Positions 43,452 through 51,922 of a DNA stretch of 58,685 bases are shown in pieces; positions within the stretch are counted from its first letter, which is position 1, and every line of letters begins with the position of its first letter. The notes beneath the pieces are model-generated. The model ran no database searches. It was not told where the DNA came from and saw only the letters and a list, made by a program, of their open reading frames with translations. Made by a program: the position numbers and the translations under genes. Source of the stretch: Planktotalea frisia (GTDB taxonomy: Bacteria > Pseudomonadota > Alphaproteobacteria > Rhodobacterales > Rhodobacteraceae); contig NZ_MLCB01000033.1 in NCBI RefSeq assembly GCF_001890925.1, positions 1-58,685 on the forward strand. Direction: 5' to 3'.

Positions 43452-44921
43452 TCAATGTCTCGTTAATTGATCAATTTCATGGGCGATGCGTTTAACACCT
43501 TCTGGGATCAACTCCTCAGAGATCGAAGAATAGGCCAAGCGATAGTAATTCATGATCCCCGCGCTTGCAGCGAAATAAGGGTGGCCTGTTTCGATCAGCA
43601 CGTCGTTGCGCTTGAGTGCGTGTTTCAACTCAACCGTGTTCACGTTCTCAGGGGCGCGCATCCAAAAGCTCGACCCGCCGAAAACGCCACTTCCTGCGAT
43701 CTCGAGGCCATATTCCTGAATCGCATTTTCCATAATTTCGCGGCGCTTTTGGTAGACTTTGGAAATCTTGCGCACCAGCGCATCGTAATGCCCGAGCGAA
43801 AGGAAATAGGCCGTCGTCCGTTGAATATGTCCCGGTGGATGGCGCAGCACAGACGCCCTCAGCGCGCGTGCTTCGCGTATGAATTCTTCAGAGCCGACAA
43901 GATAGCCAAGCCGCAATCCCGGAAAGATCGACTTGGAAAAACTACCTACATAAATCACCCGCCCATCCTCATCGAGTGACTTCAAAGCGGGCATTGGCGC
44001 GCCAAGGAATGAAACTTCGAATTCGTAGTCATCCTCAACAATGATCGCTTCCAAATCGCGTGCGCGTCGGAGCAATTGCTTGCGCCGTGCGTGTGGCATC
44101 GTAGCAGAGGTGGGACATTGATGGCTGGGCGTTGTGAAAATGACGTCTGTGCCATCCTCGATCAAGTCTGGTTGAATCCCGTCACGATCCACAGGAATGG
44201 GCGAAAGGTGACAGCGCGATTGGGTGAGCACATCGCGCAGCGCATGATAGCAAGGGTCCTCAATCGCGGCTGTGCGGCGTTGGGTCAACAAAATCTGCGC
44301 GGTCAGCCAAAGCGCGTTTTGCGCGCCGACCGTGATTAAAACTTCTTCAGGGCGTGCAACAATGCCGCGACGGGGGAGGGTGTGGCGCAGGATAAATTCG
44401 ATCAACTGGTGATCGTCTTGATCATAGTAATCAGCCGTAAGCGCCGAAAAATCGCGCGCGCCGAGAGCTTGCAACGCGCATAGACGCCAGTTGGCATGAT
44501 CAAAGAGGGTTTTGTCGACTTGCCCATATATAAATGGATATTTGTATTTCTGCCAATCCACGGGTTTGGTTGGCGCAGAGCCACCCGTGAACTTTTGCCC
44601 AATTGCGCGCGACCAATCGACAGCTTCGGTACGCTTGACTTGGGGTGCGAATTTTGGCGGTTCCGGCGCGTTCTGAGAGACGAAATAACCAGAGCGCCCG
44701 CGACTGGTCAGGTAATCATTCGAGAGCAGTTCTGTATAGGCCAGCGTCACAGTGATCCGGCTTATCCCTAGATGCATGGCGAGTTTTCGCGAGGAGGGCA
44801 GCTTTTCACCTTTTCCATAGCGCCCCGCGAGAATGCCTTGCGCGATCATTTGTTGAATCTGCGCTTGCAAAGTTCCTTGCGAGTCGGGGTCGAGGAAAAA
44901 CGTGTCGATTGAGATAGCCAT
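43452..44921 (-). CDS. tauR: TauR, MocR-type activator of taurine genes
   Basis: A 489-residue MocR-family regulator: an N-terminal GntR winged helix (KLPSSRKLAMHLGISRITVTLAYTEL) joined to an aminotransferase-like domain with the PLP lysine in GSFSKSIFPGLRLGY. In Rhodobacter capsulatus TauR activates taurine genes, probably by sensing taurine through the PLP domain. Its place directly upstream of xsc supports the name. The ATG at 44921 is chosen because the longer frame (44972) would run through its own operator-like repeats at 44935-44966. The ribosome binding site (AAGG) is modest. Confidence 0.92.
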   Translation of the reverse strand: MAISIDTFFLDPDSQGTLQAQIQQMIAQGILAGRYGKGEKLPSSRKLAMHLGISRITVTLAYTELLSNDYLTSRGRSGYFVSQNAPEPPKFAPQVKRTEAVDWSRAIGQKFTGGSAPTKPVDWQKYKYPFIYGQVDKTLFDHANWRLCALQALGARDFSALTADYYDQDDHQLIEFILRHTLPRRGIVARPEEVLITVGAQNALWLTAQILLTQRRTAAIEDPCYHALRDVLTQSRCHLSPIPVDRDGIQPDLIEDGTDVIFTTPSHQCPTSATMPHARRKQLLRRARDLEAIIVEDDYEFEVSFLGAPMPALKSLDEDGRVIYVGSFSKSIFPGLRLGYLVGSEEFIREARALRASVLRHPPGHIQRTTAYFLSLGHYDALVRKISKVYQKRREIMENAIQEYGLEIAGSGVFGGSSFWMRAPENVNTVELKHALKRNDVLIETGHPYFAASAGIMNYYRLAYSSISEELIPEGVKRIAHEIDQLTRH

Positions 44922-44934
44922 GACATACCTTATA

Positions 44935-44966
44935 TTGGCCTTATCACGCAATGCAACTGGACTTAG
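44935..44966. promoter_or_regulatory. TauR-like direct repeats between tauR and the GntR gene
   Basis: TTGGCCTTAT (44935-44944) and CTGGACTTAG (44957-44966) form a direct repeat with 22 bases between starts. The second copy is a near-perfect match to the CTGGACYTAA consensus. A partial third copy (CAGGACAG) follows at 44974. They are just upstream of tauR, suggesting autoregulation, and could also touch the divergent GntR promoter. Confidence 0.55.
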
Positions 44967-44995
44967 TCGCAAACAGGACAGATTGTCGATCTACG

Positions 44996-45015
44996 TGTAT
45001 ACAACATGAATACAA
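44996..45015. promoter_or_regulatory. TGTATACA palindrome ahead of the GntR gene
   Basis: The 8-base palindrome TGTATACA (44996-45003) and a second ATACAA copy at 45010-45015 lie 20-40 bases before the GntR start. GntR/FadR-type regulators commonly bind short GT-rich dyads of this kind near their own gene, so this is a candidate autoregulatory site. Confidence 0.4.
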
Positions 45016-45036
45016 ACGAAAGTGAGTCGCGAAGAG

Positions 45037-45732
45037 ATGTCCAAGAAAGACGCTTGCATTGCTGACCTGAAGACCCGTGTGCTGACCTTTGATCTCGCAC
45101 CTGGTGCAACGCTGGACGAGGTGTCGCTCAGCGCATCCTATGGTCTGTCGCGCACGCCGTTTCGTGAAGTTTTGCAGCGGCTTGCGGGCGAAGGCTACAT
45201 CAATCTAGAGGCCAACAAAGGTGCACTGGTCTCTGCCATGGATTTCGCCGCGATGCGCCAGTTCTTTCAAACAGCGCCTATCGTTTACTGCGCCATCTCC
45301 CGTCTCGCGGCGGAGAACGCGACACTGCCTCAAATCAAGATGCTCAAAGCGGCGCAGTTCGATTTTACCAAAGCCAAGGCCAGCCTTGACGCAGGGACGA
45401 TGGCCCTTGCGAACCACCGCTTTCATGAAATCACAGGTGCTATGTCTGCCAACCCTTATCTCATCCCGGCGATGGGCCGTTTGCTGATTGATCACACGCG
45501 TATGTCGCAACGCTTTTATCGCGGTGTGGCACCGCAAGATGGCGTGCGCATCAATCAATCTGCGCATCACCATGATCTTCTGATCGAGGCGATAGAACGT
45601 GGCAGCGCAGAAGAAGCCGTTGAAATCACTTTGGATCATTGGGCGCTGAGCCGCGATGAAATTGAACGCTATGTTTGGCCCGATGCTTTGCCGGACGACA
45701 CCACACGCCGCACGACAGGAGACAGAACATGA
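45037..45732 (+). CDS. GntR family regulator, FCD domain
   Basis: A 231-residue regulator with an N-terminal winged helix (SLSASYGLSRTPFREVLQRLAGEGY) and an all-helical C-terminal FCD effector domain (HRFHEITGAMSANPY...). FCD proteins usually repress catabolic genes and respond to an acid intermediate. ATG at 45037 gives the normal N-terminus; a GTG at 45022 is possible. Its stop overlaps the start of the DapA-family gene (ATGA), so it is the first gene of the eight-gene catabolic run and very likely its own regulator. Confidence 0.87.
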   Translation: MSKKDACIADLKTRVLTFDLAPGATLDEVSLSASYGLSRTPFREVLQRLAGEGYINLEANKGALVSAMDFAAMRQFFQTAPIVYCAISRLAAENATLPQIKMLKAAQFDFTKAKASLDAGTMALANHRFHEITGAMSANPYLIPAMGRLLIDHTRMSQRFYRGVAPQDGVRINQSAHHHDLLIEAIERGSAEEAVEITLDHWALSRDEIERYVWPDALPDDTTRRTTGDRT

Positions 45733-46637
45733 AATTTGAGGGCATCTACACGCCTTTGGTGACTCCGTTTCACGACGATTTCACCCTCAACAAAGACGCT
45801 TTAGAACGCACCGTGGAATATCTGATCGACGCGGGCGTGCATGGCCTGATCGTCGCCGGAACCACAGGCGAATACTACGCGATGAGCATGAAAGAGCGCG
45901 TCTACATGATGGGTCTGTGCCGCGAATTGATCAAAGAACGCCTGCCGATGATTGTCGGTACGGGCGCGATCCGCACGGAAGAGAGTATTGAATATGCGGT
46001 GCAAGCCAAAGCGAATGGCGCTGATGGTCTGCTGATCGCAACGCCGCCCTATGCGTACCCCAACAGCCGCGAAATCGCGATGCATTGTCTGGCGATTGAC
46101 CGCGCTGCGAACTTGCCTGCGATGCTTTATAACTATCCAGGGCGGATGTCGGTGAACATGGATGAAGAGGTTTTGGATCGCCTTGGCCGTTCGCCGAATT
46201 TCTGCGCGATCAAGGAAAGCTCGGGCGATATCAACCGCCTTCACATGCTTGCGCGCGATTATCCCCACATTCAAATGAGCTGCGGCATGGATGATCAAGC
46301 GCTTGAGTTCTTCGCATGGGGCGCGCGGTCATGGGTCTGTGCGGGTTCAAACTTTGCCCCTCATGCGCATATCGCGCTCTACCAAGCCTGCGCGGTTGAG
46401 GGCGACTTTACCAAAGGCCGCGCAATCATGTCGGCCATGCTGCCGCTGATGCGCGTGCTCGAGCAAGGCGGAAAGTTTGTGCAATGTATAAAACATGGTC
46501 TCACGTTGCGCGGCATTCCAGCAGGGCCACCGCGCCGCCCGATGCTGCCACTGAACAAAGACGACAAACGCGAATTGGATCAGGTGATCCGCACGATGGA
46601 TGCGGCACTGGCCGCGATTGAAGGAGAAAGCGCATGA
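45729..46637 (+). CDS. DapA/NAL-superfamily aldolase or deaminase
   Basis: A 302-residue enzyme of the dihydrodipicolinate synthase/N-acetylneuraminate lyase superfamily. The pyruvate-binding GTTGE, the Tyr in YNYPGR and the Schiff-base Lys in AIKESSGD are all present, so it is catalytically competent. Biosynthetic DapA is unlikely, given the catabolic neighbours. Known catabolic relatives include pyrroline-4-hydroxy-2-carboxylate deaminase of hydroxyproline breakdown and several keto-acid aldolases and dehydratases. With an aldehyde dehydrogenase next and an amine oxidase further on, the hydroxyproline-type deaminase is an attractive but unproven reading. Confidence 0.85.
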   Translation: MKFEGIYTPLVTPFHDDFTLNKDALERTVEYLIDAGVHGLIVAGTTGEYYAMSMKERVYMMGLCRELIKERLPMIVGTGAIRTEESIEYAVQAKANGADGLLIATPPYAYPNSREIAMHCLAIDRAANLPAMLYNYPGRMSVNMDEEVLDRLGRSPNFCAIKESSGDINRLHMLARDYPHIQMSCGMDDQALEFFAWGARSWVCAGSNFAPHAHIALYQACAVEGDFTKGRAIMSAMLPLMRVLEQGGKFVQCIKHGLTLRGIPAGPPRRPMLPLNKDDKRELDQVIRTMDAALAAIEGESA

Positions 46638-48124
46638 GCGATTTACTGACCCGCGCGGAATACGCTGCGATTGCAGATGGCATCGATTTCCCGCGCTCGA
46701 GCTTCATTGACGGCGGGTTTCGCGCAGGCACTGGCGCGCCGCTGATGACGCTGAACCCTGCAACAGGGGAAGAAATTTGCACGATTGCGGCATGCGGTGC
46801 TGACGATGTGAACACGGCTGTCGCGAAAGCGCGCGAAGCGTTCGACGGGGGTGCGTGGCGCACCACACACCCCACGGTGCGTAAGGATATTTTGATCCGT
46901 CTCGCCAAGCTCATGACGCGCAACAAACGTGAGTTGGCGGTGATGGAGAGCCTTGAGAGCGGCAAACCAATAACGGATTGCGAGAACGTTGATATCCCCG
47001 AAGCCATCGCGACGATCAAATGGCATGCTGAAGCGATAGATAAGATTTACGATCAAGCCAGCCCCACAGGCGACGATGCGATCTCTATGATCGTGCGCGA
47101 ACCGATTGGCGTTGTCGCGGCGATCTTGCCTTGGAATTTCCCGCTATTGATGTTGGCGTGGAAGATTGGACCAGCTTTGGCCGCTGGTTGTTCGGTGATT
47201 GTGAAACCAGCCGAGCAGACGTCGCTCACCGCATTGCGTGTCGCTGAACTTGCGATGGAAGCAGGTCTGCCGCGCGGTGTTCTACAAGTATTGCCTGGTG
47301 ATGGTCCGTCTGTGGGTGAACCGCTTGGGATGCATATGGATGTGGACATGGTGAGCTTCACAGGGTCCACCGAAACGGGCCGTCGTTTCTTGCGCTATGC
47401 TGCAGATAGTAACCTCAAGAAGGTTGTTCTGGAATGCGGTGGCAAAAACCCCGCTGTGGTTCTTGAGGACGCGGAAAACCTTGGCCATGTCGCTGCGCAT
47501 GTGGTCAACGCTGCGTTTTGGAATATGGGCGAGAACTGCTCTGCTGCGTCTCGTTTGATCGTGCATGAAGCGGTGAAAGACGAACTTCTCACCCACATTG
47601 CAGCACAAATGCGCGAGTGGAAGACCGGTGATCCGCTTGATCCGCAAAACCACCTTGGCGCGCTGATTGATGCAGAGCATTGCGCGAAAGTCGCAGGTTA
47701 CTTGAAGGGCGAGGCGCTGGTTGGCGGCACACAAGATGGCCCCTACGTGATGCCAACGGTCTATGATGTTGCCAAGGACGATCCACGTGCGCGCGAGGAA
47801 ATCTTTGGCCCGATCCTGAGTGTGCTCACAGTGGCGAGCGATGAAGAAGCCATCGCATTGGCGAATGACACGGACTACGGTCTTGCCGCCTCGATCTTCT
47901 CCTCCAACACCCGCCGAGCCTTGCGCGCCGCCCGCGCGATACGTGCAGGTACTGTGACGGTAAATTGCTACGGCGAAGGTGACATCGCGACACCGTTTGG
48001 CGGTTACAAGCAGTCCGGGTTCGGTGGACGCGACAACGGTATTCACGCGCATGATCAATACACGGAACTCAAAACGATTTGGGTTGATTTGAGTGATCCC
48101 AATGACGCGGATGCACTCACATGA
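46634..48124 (+). CDS. aldehyde dehydrogenase
   Basis: A 496-residue NAD(P)-dependent aldehyde dehydrogenase of the betaine/semialdehyde-type group. The general base Glu is in LECGGKNPAVV, the nucleophile Cys in NMGENCSAASR and the cofactor Lys in IVKPAEQT. Possible substrates are 2-oxoglutarate semialdehyde (hydroxyproline path), betaine aldehyde or another amino-aldehyde. It is coupled to the DapA-family gene by ATGA at its start and to the ProC-like gene by ATGA at its end, which argues for a joint pathway. Confidence 0.9.
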   Translation: MSDLLTRAEYAAIADGIDFPRSSFIDGGFRAGTGAPLMTLNPATGEEICTIAACGADDVNTAVAKAREAFDGGAWRTTHPTVRKDILIRLAKLMTRNKRELAVMESLESGKPITDCENVDIPEAIATIKWHAEAIDKIYDQASPTGDDAISMIVREPIGVVAAILPWNFPLLMLAWKIGPALAAGCSVIVKPAEQTSLTALRVAELAMEAGLPRGVLQVLPGDGPSVGEPLGMHMDVDMVSFTGSTETGRRFLRYAADSNLKKVVLECGGKNPAVVLEDAENLGHVAAHVVNAAFWNMGENCSAASRLIVHEAVKDELLTHIAAQMREWKTGDPLDPQNHLGALIDAEHCAKVAGYLKGEALVGGTQDGPYVMPTVYDVAKDDPRAREEIFGPILSVLTVASDEEAIALANDTDYGLAASIFSSNTRRALRAARAIRAGTVTVNCYGEGDIATPFGGYKQSGFGGRDNGIHAHDQYTELKTIWVDLSDPNDADALT

Positions 48125-48882
48125 AGCGCGTAGGTTTCATCGGAACAGGTCACATCGCTGCGCCTATGGTAAGGTTCCTCGCCTCCAGTGGACACGAGGT
48201 CACGGTTTCCGAACGTGGCGCCGATGTTGCAGCAGAATTGGCCGCCTCAGTCGGCGCAAAGGTAAGGGACAATCAAGGCGTCATTGATGCATCCGACATC
48301 GTGTTTCTGTGCTTGCGTCCAGCGGTTTGGGAAGAAATCGTAAGAGGTTTGACCTTTCGCGCTGATCAACAGGTTGTTTCGGTCATGGCTGATGTTTCTG
48401 TCGCCTCTTTGCTGGATGCGACTTCGCCTGCGAAGGACATCTCTGTGACCATCCCGATCGGCTTTCTGGAGCGCGGCGGTTGCCCCTTGCCAGCTTTCCC
48501 AAAGGCGGAACCACTCGCCAGCTTGTTCAGCCCAGAAAACCCCGTGATCGAACTCAGCAAGGAAAGCCAAATCGCTGATCACTTCGCCGCTTCAGCGCTC
48601 TTGTCTGCTGCGTTGACTGTTATGAAAGACGGTGCGGATTGGCTGGGTGAGCAGACCGGCAACCCGGCAGGCGCGGAAACTTATGTCGCCTCGCTCATCG
48701 CGGGTTTCATGCGCGATGTGCAGAAAGACGGACAAGGCCGCATCTTGGAAGAACGCTCTGCTCTTGCGTCGCCTAATACGCTGAACCGCGTTGTCGTGGA
48801 TGCGATGGAGCAAGCGGACACGCGCGCCACGATTCGAACAGTGATGCAGGCTTTGAGCGATAAAATGAAAGGCACGACATGA
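48121..48882 (+). CDS. pyrroline-5-carboxylate reductase-like oxidoreductase
   Basis: A 253-residue NAD(P)-binding protein resembling ProC: Rossmann motif GFIGTGHIAAPM, SDIVFLCLRPAVW and ISVTIPIGFLERG in the place of the ProC substrate loop. The C-terminal dimer helices are present but diverged (the region after residue 180 lacks the usual ProC GSGPAY motif). It may act on a cyclic imine from proline-type compounds or be a 6-phosphogluconate-dehydrogenase-like enzyme. Overlapping start and stop codons tie it to its neighbours. Confidence 0.75.
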   Translation: MKRVGFIGTGHIAAPMVRFLASSGHEVTVSERGADVAAELAASVGAKVRDNQGVIDASDIVFLCLRPAVWEEIVRGLTFRADQQVVSVMADVSVASLLDATSPAKDISVTIPIGFLERGGCPLPAFPKAEPLASLFSPENPVIELSKESQIADHFAASALLSAALTVMKDGADWLGEQTGNPAGAETYVASLIAGFMRDVQKDGQGRILEERSALASPNTLNRVVVDAMEQADTRATIRTVMQALSDKMKGTT

Positions 48883-50429
48883 GCGTTGATGCGGTCGGAA
48901 CCACCCGTCGCGGTCGCGGTGCACGCCGTGCGATCCGACAAACCCGCGATGTGAGCATGCTGCCTTCGCTGAAACGCGGCATACCTTTAACTGAACCGAT
49001 GAATGCTGAGCAGATCGTAAAGATCGACGAAGCGTCGATGGATATTCTCGAAGAAGTCGGCGTCGTCTTTCGTGACGAAATCGCGCTTGAAGATTGGCGT
49101 CGCGTCGGCGCGGATGTGCGCGGCGAAACGGTGCATCTGGACCGCGCTTTGGTGCGCGAATTGATCGCCACAATCCCCGAAACATTTACATACCACGCGC
49201 GCAATCCGGCGCATAACCTGCCATTTGGCAAAGATCATTCGATCTTTATCCCTATGACAGGTGCACCATTCCTGCGCGATATGGACGATGTGCGCCGTAA
49301 TCCCACGCTCGATGATTTGGCGAATTTTCACAAGCTGAGCCACATGCTGCCCGCGATGCACTCAAGCGCGCATCACATTGTGGAACCCTACGACCACCCG
49401 ATCAGCCAACGACATTTGCGCATCACCTATTCGTCTATGAAACACAGCGATAAGACGTTCATGGGCATGACGACCAGTCCGAAGAATGCCGAAGATGTGC
49501 TCGATATGGCGGCGATCTTGTTTGGTGAAGAGTTCCTCGAAACGCATCCCGTCGTCACTGGAAACTGCAACGGGAATTCGCCGCTCGTTTGGGACGAGAC
49601 GATGCTTGGCGCATTGCGAGCCTTCTCGCGACGCAATCAACCGGTTTTGTGCTCGCCCTTCGTTTTGGGTGGGGCCAACACGCCTGCATCAGTCGCGCCA
49701 ACCGTCGCACAGCTCAACGCTGAAGCATTGAGTGCGCTGGCCTATACACAAGTGATCCGCAAAGGCGCGCCCGCGATTTATGGGCACTACCTGAGCACGG
49801 TTTCGATGAAGTCCGGCGCACCGATGGCAGGCACGCCCGAGATCAGCTTGATGAACATGATGATCGGTCAAATGGCGCGGTTTTATAAAGTGCCTTGGCG
49901 CACATCGAATACGCTGGGTGGCGCGAAGACCTTTGATGCTCAAGCGGGGTATGAGAGTGCGACGACCTTGATGGCGGTGATGATGTCCGGGGCGAATTAT
50001 ATCTGGCACTCGGCAGGTTGGAACGAGGCGGGTATGCATTGTTCAATGTCGAAATTCGTGGTGGATGCAGAGCAGTGCGCGATGGCCTATCGCATGGCGC
50101 AGGGCATCAATTGGGACGACTTTGATGAAGGATTGGCGGCCGTGCGCGATGTTGGACCGGGGGGGCATTATCTGGGCCATCCACATACATTGGAAAATTT
50201 CCAGCGCGCGTTCTTCATGCCGGAGTTGTTTGACAATAATTCGATAGAGCAATGGCAGGCAGAAGGTGCGGTCGAGATCAACGAGCGCGCCTTGAACCAA
50301 GTGCGCACGATGCTTGGGGAATATGAAGAACCCAAGCTGGATGCTGGCGTGAACGAAGCACTTTTGGACTACATCGCGCGGCGGGAACGCGAAATTCCGG
50401 CGGCGGATGCGCTTAATCAAGATTACTAG
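48879..50429 (+). CDS. MttB-family (non-pyrrolysine) methyltransferase
   Basis: A 516-residue protein of the trimethylamine methyltransferase superfamily. It has no in-frame amber codon, so it belongs to the non-pyrrolysine branch, whose characterised members demethylate betaines such as glycine betaine, proline betaine and carnitine by transfer to a corrinoid protein. Family stretches include VGVVFRDEIALEDWRR, GNCNGNSPLVWDE and GGANTPASVAPT. No corrinoid protein or corrinoid reactivator is in the window. The start overlaps the ProC-like gene (ATGA). Repeat copy 5 lies between it and the next gene. The substrate is probably a quaternary or methylated amine. Confidence 0.85.
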   Translation: MSVDAVGTTRRGRGARRAIRQTRDVSMLPSLKRGIPLTEPMNAEQIVKIDEASMDILEEVGVVFRDEIALEDWRRVGADVRGETVHLDRALVRELIATIPETFTYHARNPAHNLPFGKDHSIFIPMTGAPFLRDMDDVRRNPTLDDLANFHKLSHMLPAMHSSAHHIVEPYDHPISQRHLRITYSSMKHSDKTFMGMTTSPKNAEDVLDMAAILFGEEFLETHPVVTGNCNGNSPLVWDETMLGALRAFSRRNQPVLCSPFVLGGANTPASVAPTVAQLNAEALSALAYTQVIRKGAPAIYGHYLSTVSMKSGAPMAGTPEISLMNMMIGQMARFYKVPWRTSNTLGGAKTFDAQAGYESATTLMAVMMSGANYIWHSAGWNEAGMHCSMSKFVVDAEQCAMAYRMAQGINWDDFDEGLAAVRDVGPGGHYLGHPHTLENFQRAFFMPELFDNNSIEQWQAEGAVEINERALNQVRTMLGEYEEPKLDAGVNEALLDYIARREREIPAADALNQDY

Positions 50430-50446
50430 GATTTGCTGGTGAACGG

Positions 50447-50479
50447 CCCTTCGGGGAAAGTTTATTTGGAAAGATGAAG
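50447..50479 (+). repeat. AGTTTATTTGG-AAGATGAAG element, copy 5 (variant)
   Basis: A short CCC/GGG hairpin with TTC loop is followed by a tail whose 21 bases at 50459-50479 are identical to those of copy 3. It ends one base before the ATG of the SDR gene at 50481; its GGAAAG (50468-50473) may serve as that gene's ribosome binding site. Confidence 0.6.
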
Positions 50480-50480
50480 C

Positions 50481-51194
50481 ATGCGGTTTGAAGGGAAAAA
50501 GGCACTGGTCACTGGAGCGTCTGGTGGGATCGGTCGCGCGATTGTTGATGTGCTGCGCGCTGGTGGAGCGGAAGTTGCGACAACGGATCGGGCTGGCAGC
50601 GATTTCGACGGCGATCTGAAGGATGGTCCGTTTTGTGATGCTTTACCTGCGCGTGTTGCGGAAAAGCTTGGTGGCTTGGACATTCTGGTGAATAACGCGG
50701 GGATTATCACACGCGGAAAGATTACAGAGGCGAGCGATGATGATTTCGCGCGTTCCATGGCTGTGAATGTCGAAGCGCCTTTCCGTCTGTGTCGTGCCAC
50801 GATCCCGATCATGGCCGACGCAGGGGGCGGCGCGATTGTGAACACTGCTTCCTGCTGGGGCGTGCATCCCGGACCAGATCATCCGATCTACGTGATGAGC
50901 AAAGCTGCGGTTGCTTCGCTTACGCAATGTTTGGGCCGCGATCATGCGCATCAGAATATTCGGGTCAATGCGGTGTGCCCAAATGAAGTGAACACCCCGA
51001 TGATCCGTTCAGGGTTCGAAATTCGCGGGTTTGATCCTGATGAGGCAATTGCAGCTTTGAATGCTTCTGTGCCTTTGGGACGTATCGCGGAGCCGGAAGA
51101 TATTGCAGATGTCGTGGCTTTCCTAGCGTCCGATGCCGCGCGATACATGTGTGGCGCGCTTTTGGAAGTGAATGGCGGGAAGCCGGTCACATGA
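50481..51194 (+). CDS. SDR family oxidoreductase (first of pair)
   Basis: A 237-residue classical short-chain dehydrogenase: cofactor motif TGASGGIG near residue 12, NNAG in LVNNAGII and the active-site YxxxK in YVMSKAAV, with the conserved Ser in TASCWG. It oxidises or reduces an alcohol/ketone of unknown identity. It is followed in ATGA overlap by a second SDR. Both lie in the catabolic run after the MttB-family gene. Confidence 0.87.
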   Translation: MRFEGKKALVTGASGGIGRAIVDVLRAGGAEVATTDRAGSDFDGDLKDGPFCDALPARVAEKLGGLDILVNNAGIITRGKITEASDDDFARSMAVNVEAPFRLCRATIPIMADAGGGAIVNTASCWGVHPGPDHPIYVMSKAAVASLTQCLGRDHAHQNIRVNAVCPNEVNTPMIRSGFEIRGFDPDEAIAALNASVPLGRIAEPEDIADVVAFLASDAARYMCGALLEVNGGKPVT

Positions 51195-51922
51195 GCCGGT
51201 TCGCGGGTAAAGTCGCGCTGGTGACAGGCGGCTCCTCTGGCATGGGGGCGACGACAGCAGCCTTGCTTGCCACCGGTGGCGCGCGTGTGTTTTGCGCGCA
51301 GCGGGGCATCAGCGTCCATGAAGATATCAGTGCCGATTTCAGCGATCCTGCAGTGCCAGAGCGTGTCATCGCAGCGGTGAAAGCCAAAGCGGACCAGCTC
51401 GATATCTTGATCAATTGCGCAGGGATCATGCGCGAGGGCACTGTTGAGGAAAGCACTTTGCAAGATTGGCATGACCAGATTCAAGTCAACCTGACTGCGC
51501 CTTTCCTTCTGACGCGTTACGCCATGCCAATGCTGGAAACCGCGAAAGGGGCGATTGTGAATGTTGGCTCTATCGAAGGGCTTGGCAACAACCCAAGGCA
51601 CCCTGCTTACGGCGCATCCAAGGCTGGCTTGCACGGGCTGACACGCGCGGTCGCCGTCGATCACGGACCTGATGGTGTGCGCTGCAATGCGGTAGCACCG
51701 GGCTGGATCGACACACCATTGAACGAAGACTTCATCGAGAGCATGGATGATCCAGCAAAGTTCCGCTCTGAAATAGGGTCCATCCATCCGATCCGCAGAA
51801 CAGGCGCGCCCGAAGAGGTGGCGAAACTGATTTGCTGGCTCGCCTGCGATGAGGCAAGCTTTGTCACAGGCCAAGTCTGGACCATCGATGGTGGACGCAT
51901 GGCGCAACTTAGCCTGCCATGA
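51191..51922 (+). CDS. SDR family oxidoreductase (second of pair)
   Basis: A 243-residue short-chain dehydrogenase with TGGSSGMG, NCAGIM and the catalytic YGASKAG. The residues SIEGLGNNPRHPAYG around the active site place it with 3-oxoacyl-type or polyol SDRs, without fixing a substrate. The ATG at 51191 overlaps the stop of the first SDR; the frame from 51149 lies inside that gene. Its own stop overlaps the FAD oxidoreductase start. The two SDRs are not close copies of each other, so they probably catalyse different steps. Confidence 0.87.
   Translation: MSRFAGKVALVTGGSSGMGATTAALLATGGARVFCAQRGISVHEDISADFSDPAVPERVIAAVKAKADQLDILINCAGIMREGTVEESTLQDWHDQIQVNLTAPFLLTRYAMPMLETAKGAIVNVGSIEGLGNNPRHPAYGASKAGLHGLTRAVAVDHGPDGVRCNAVAPGWIDTPLNEDFIESMDDPAKFRSEIGSIHPIRRTGAPEEVAKLICWLACDEASFVTGQVWTIDGGRMAQLSLP

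Noticed and set aside
48879-50429. Pyrrolysine-containing trimethylamine methyltransferase
   Set aside because: The frame has no internal TAG, so it belongs to the non-pyrrolysine branch.
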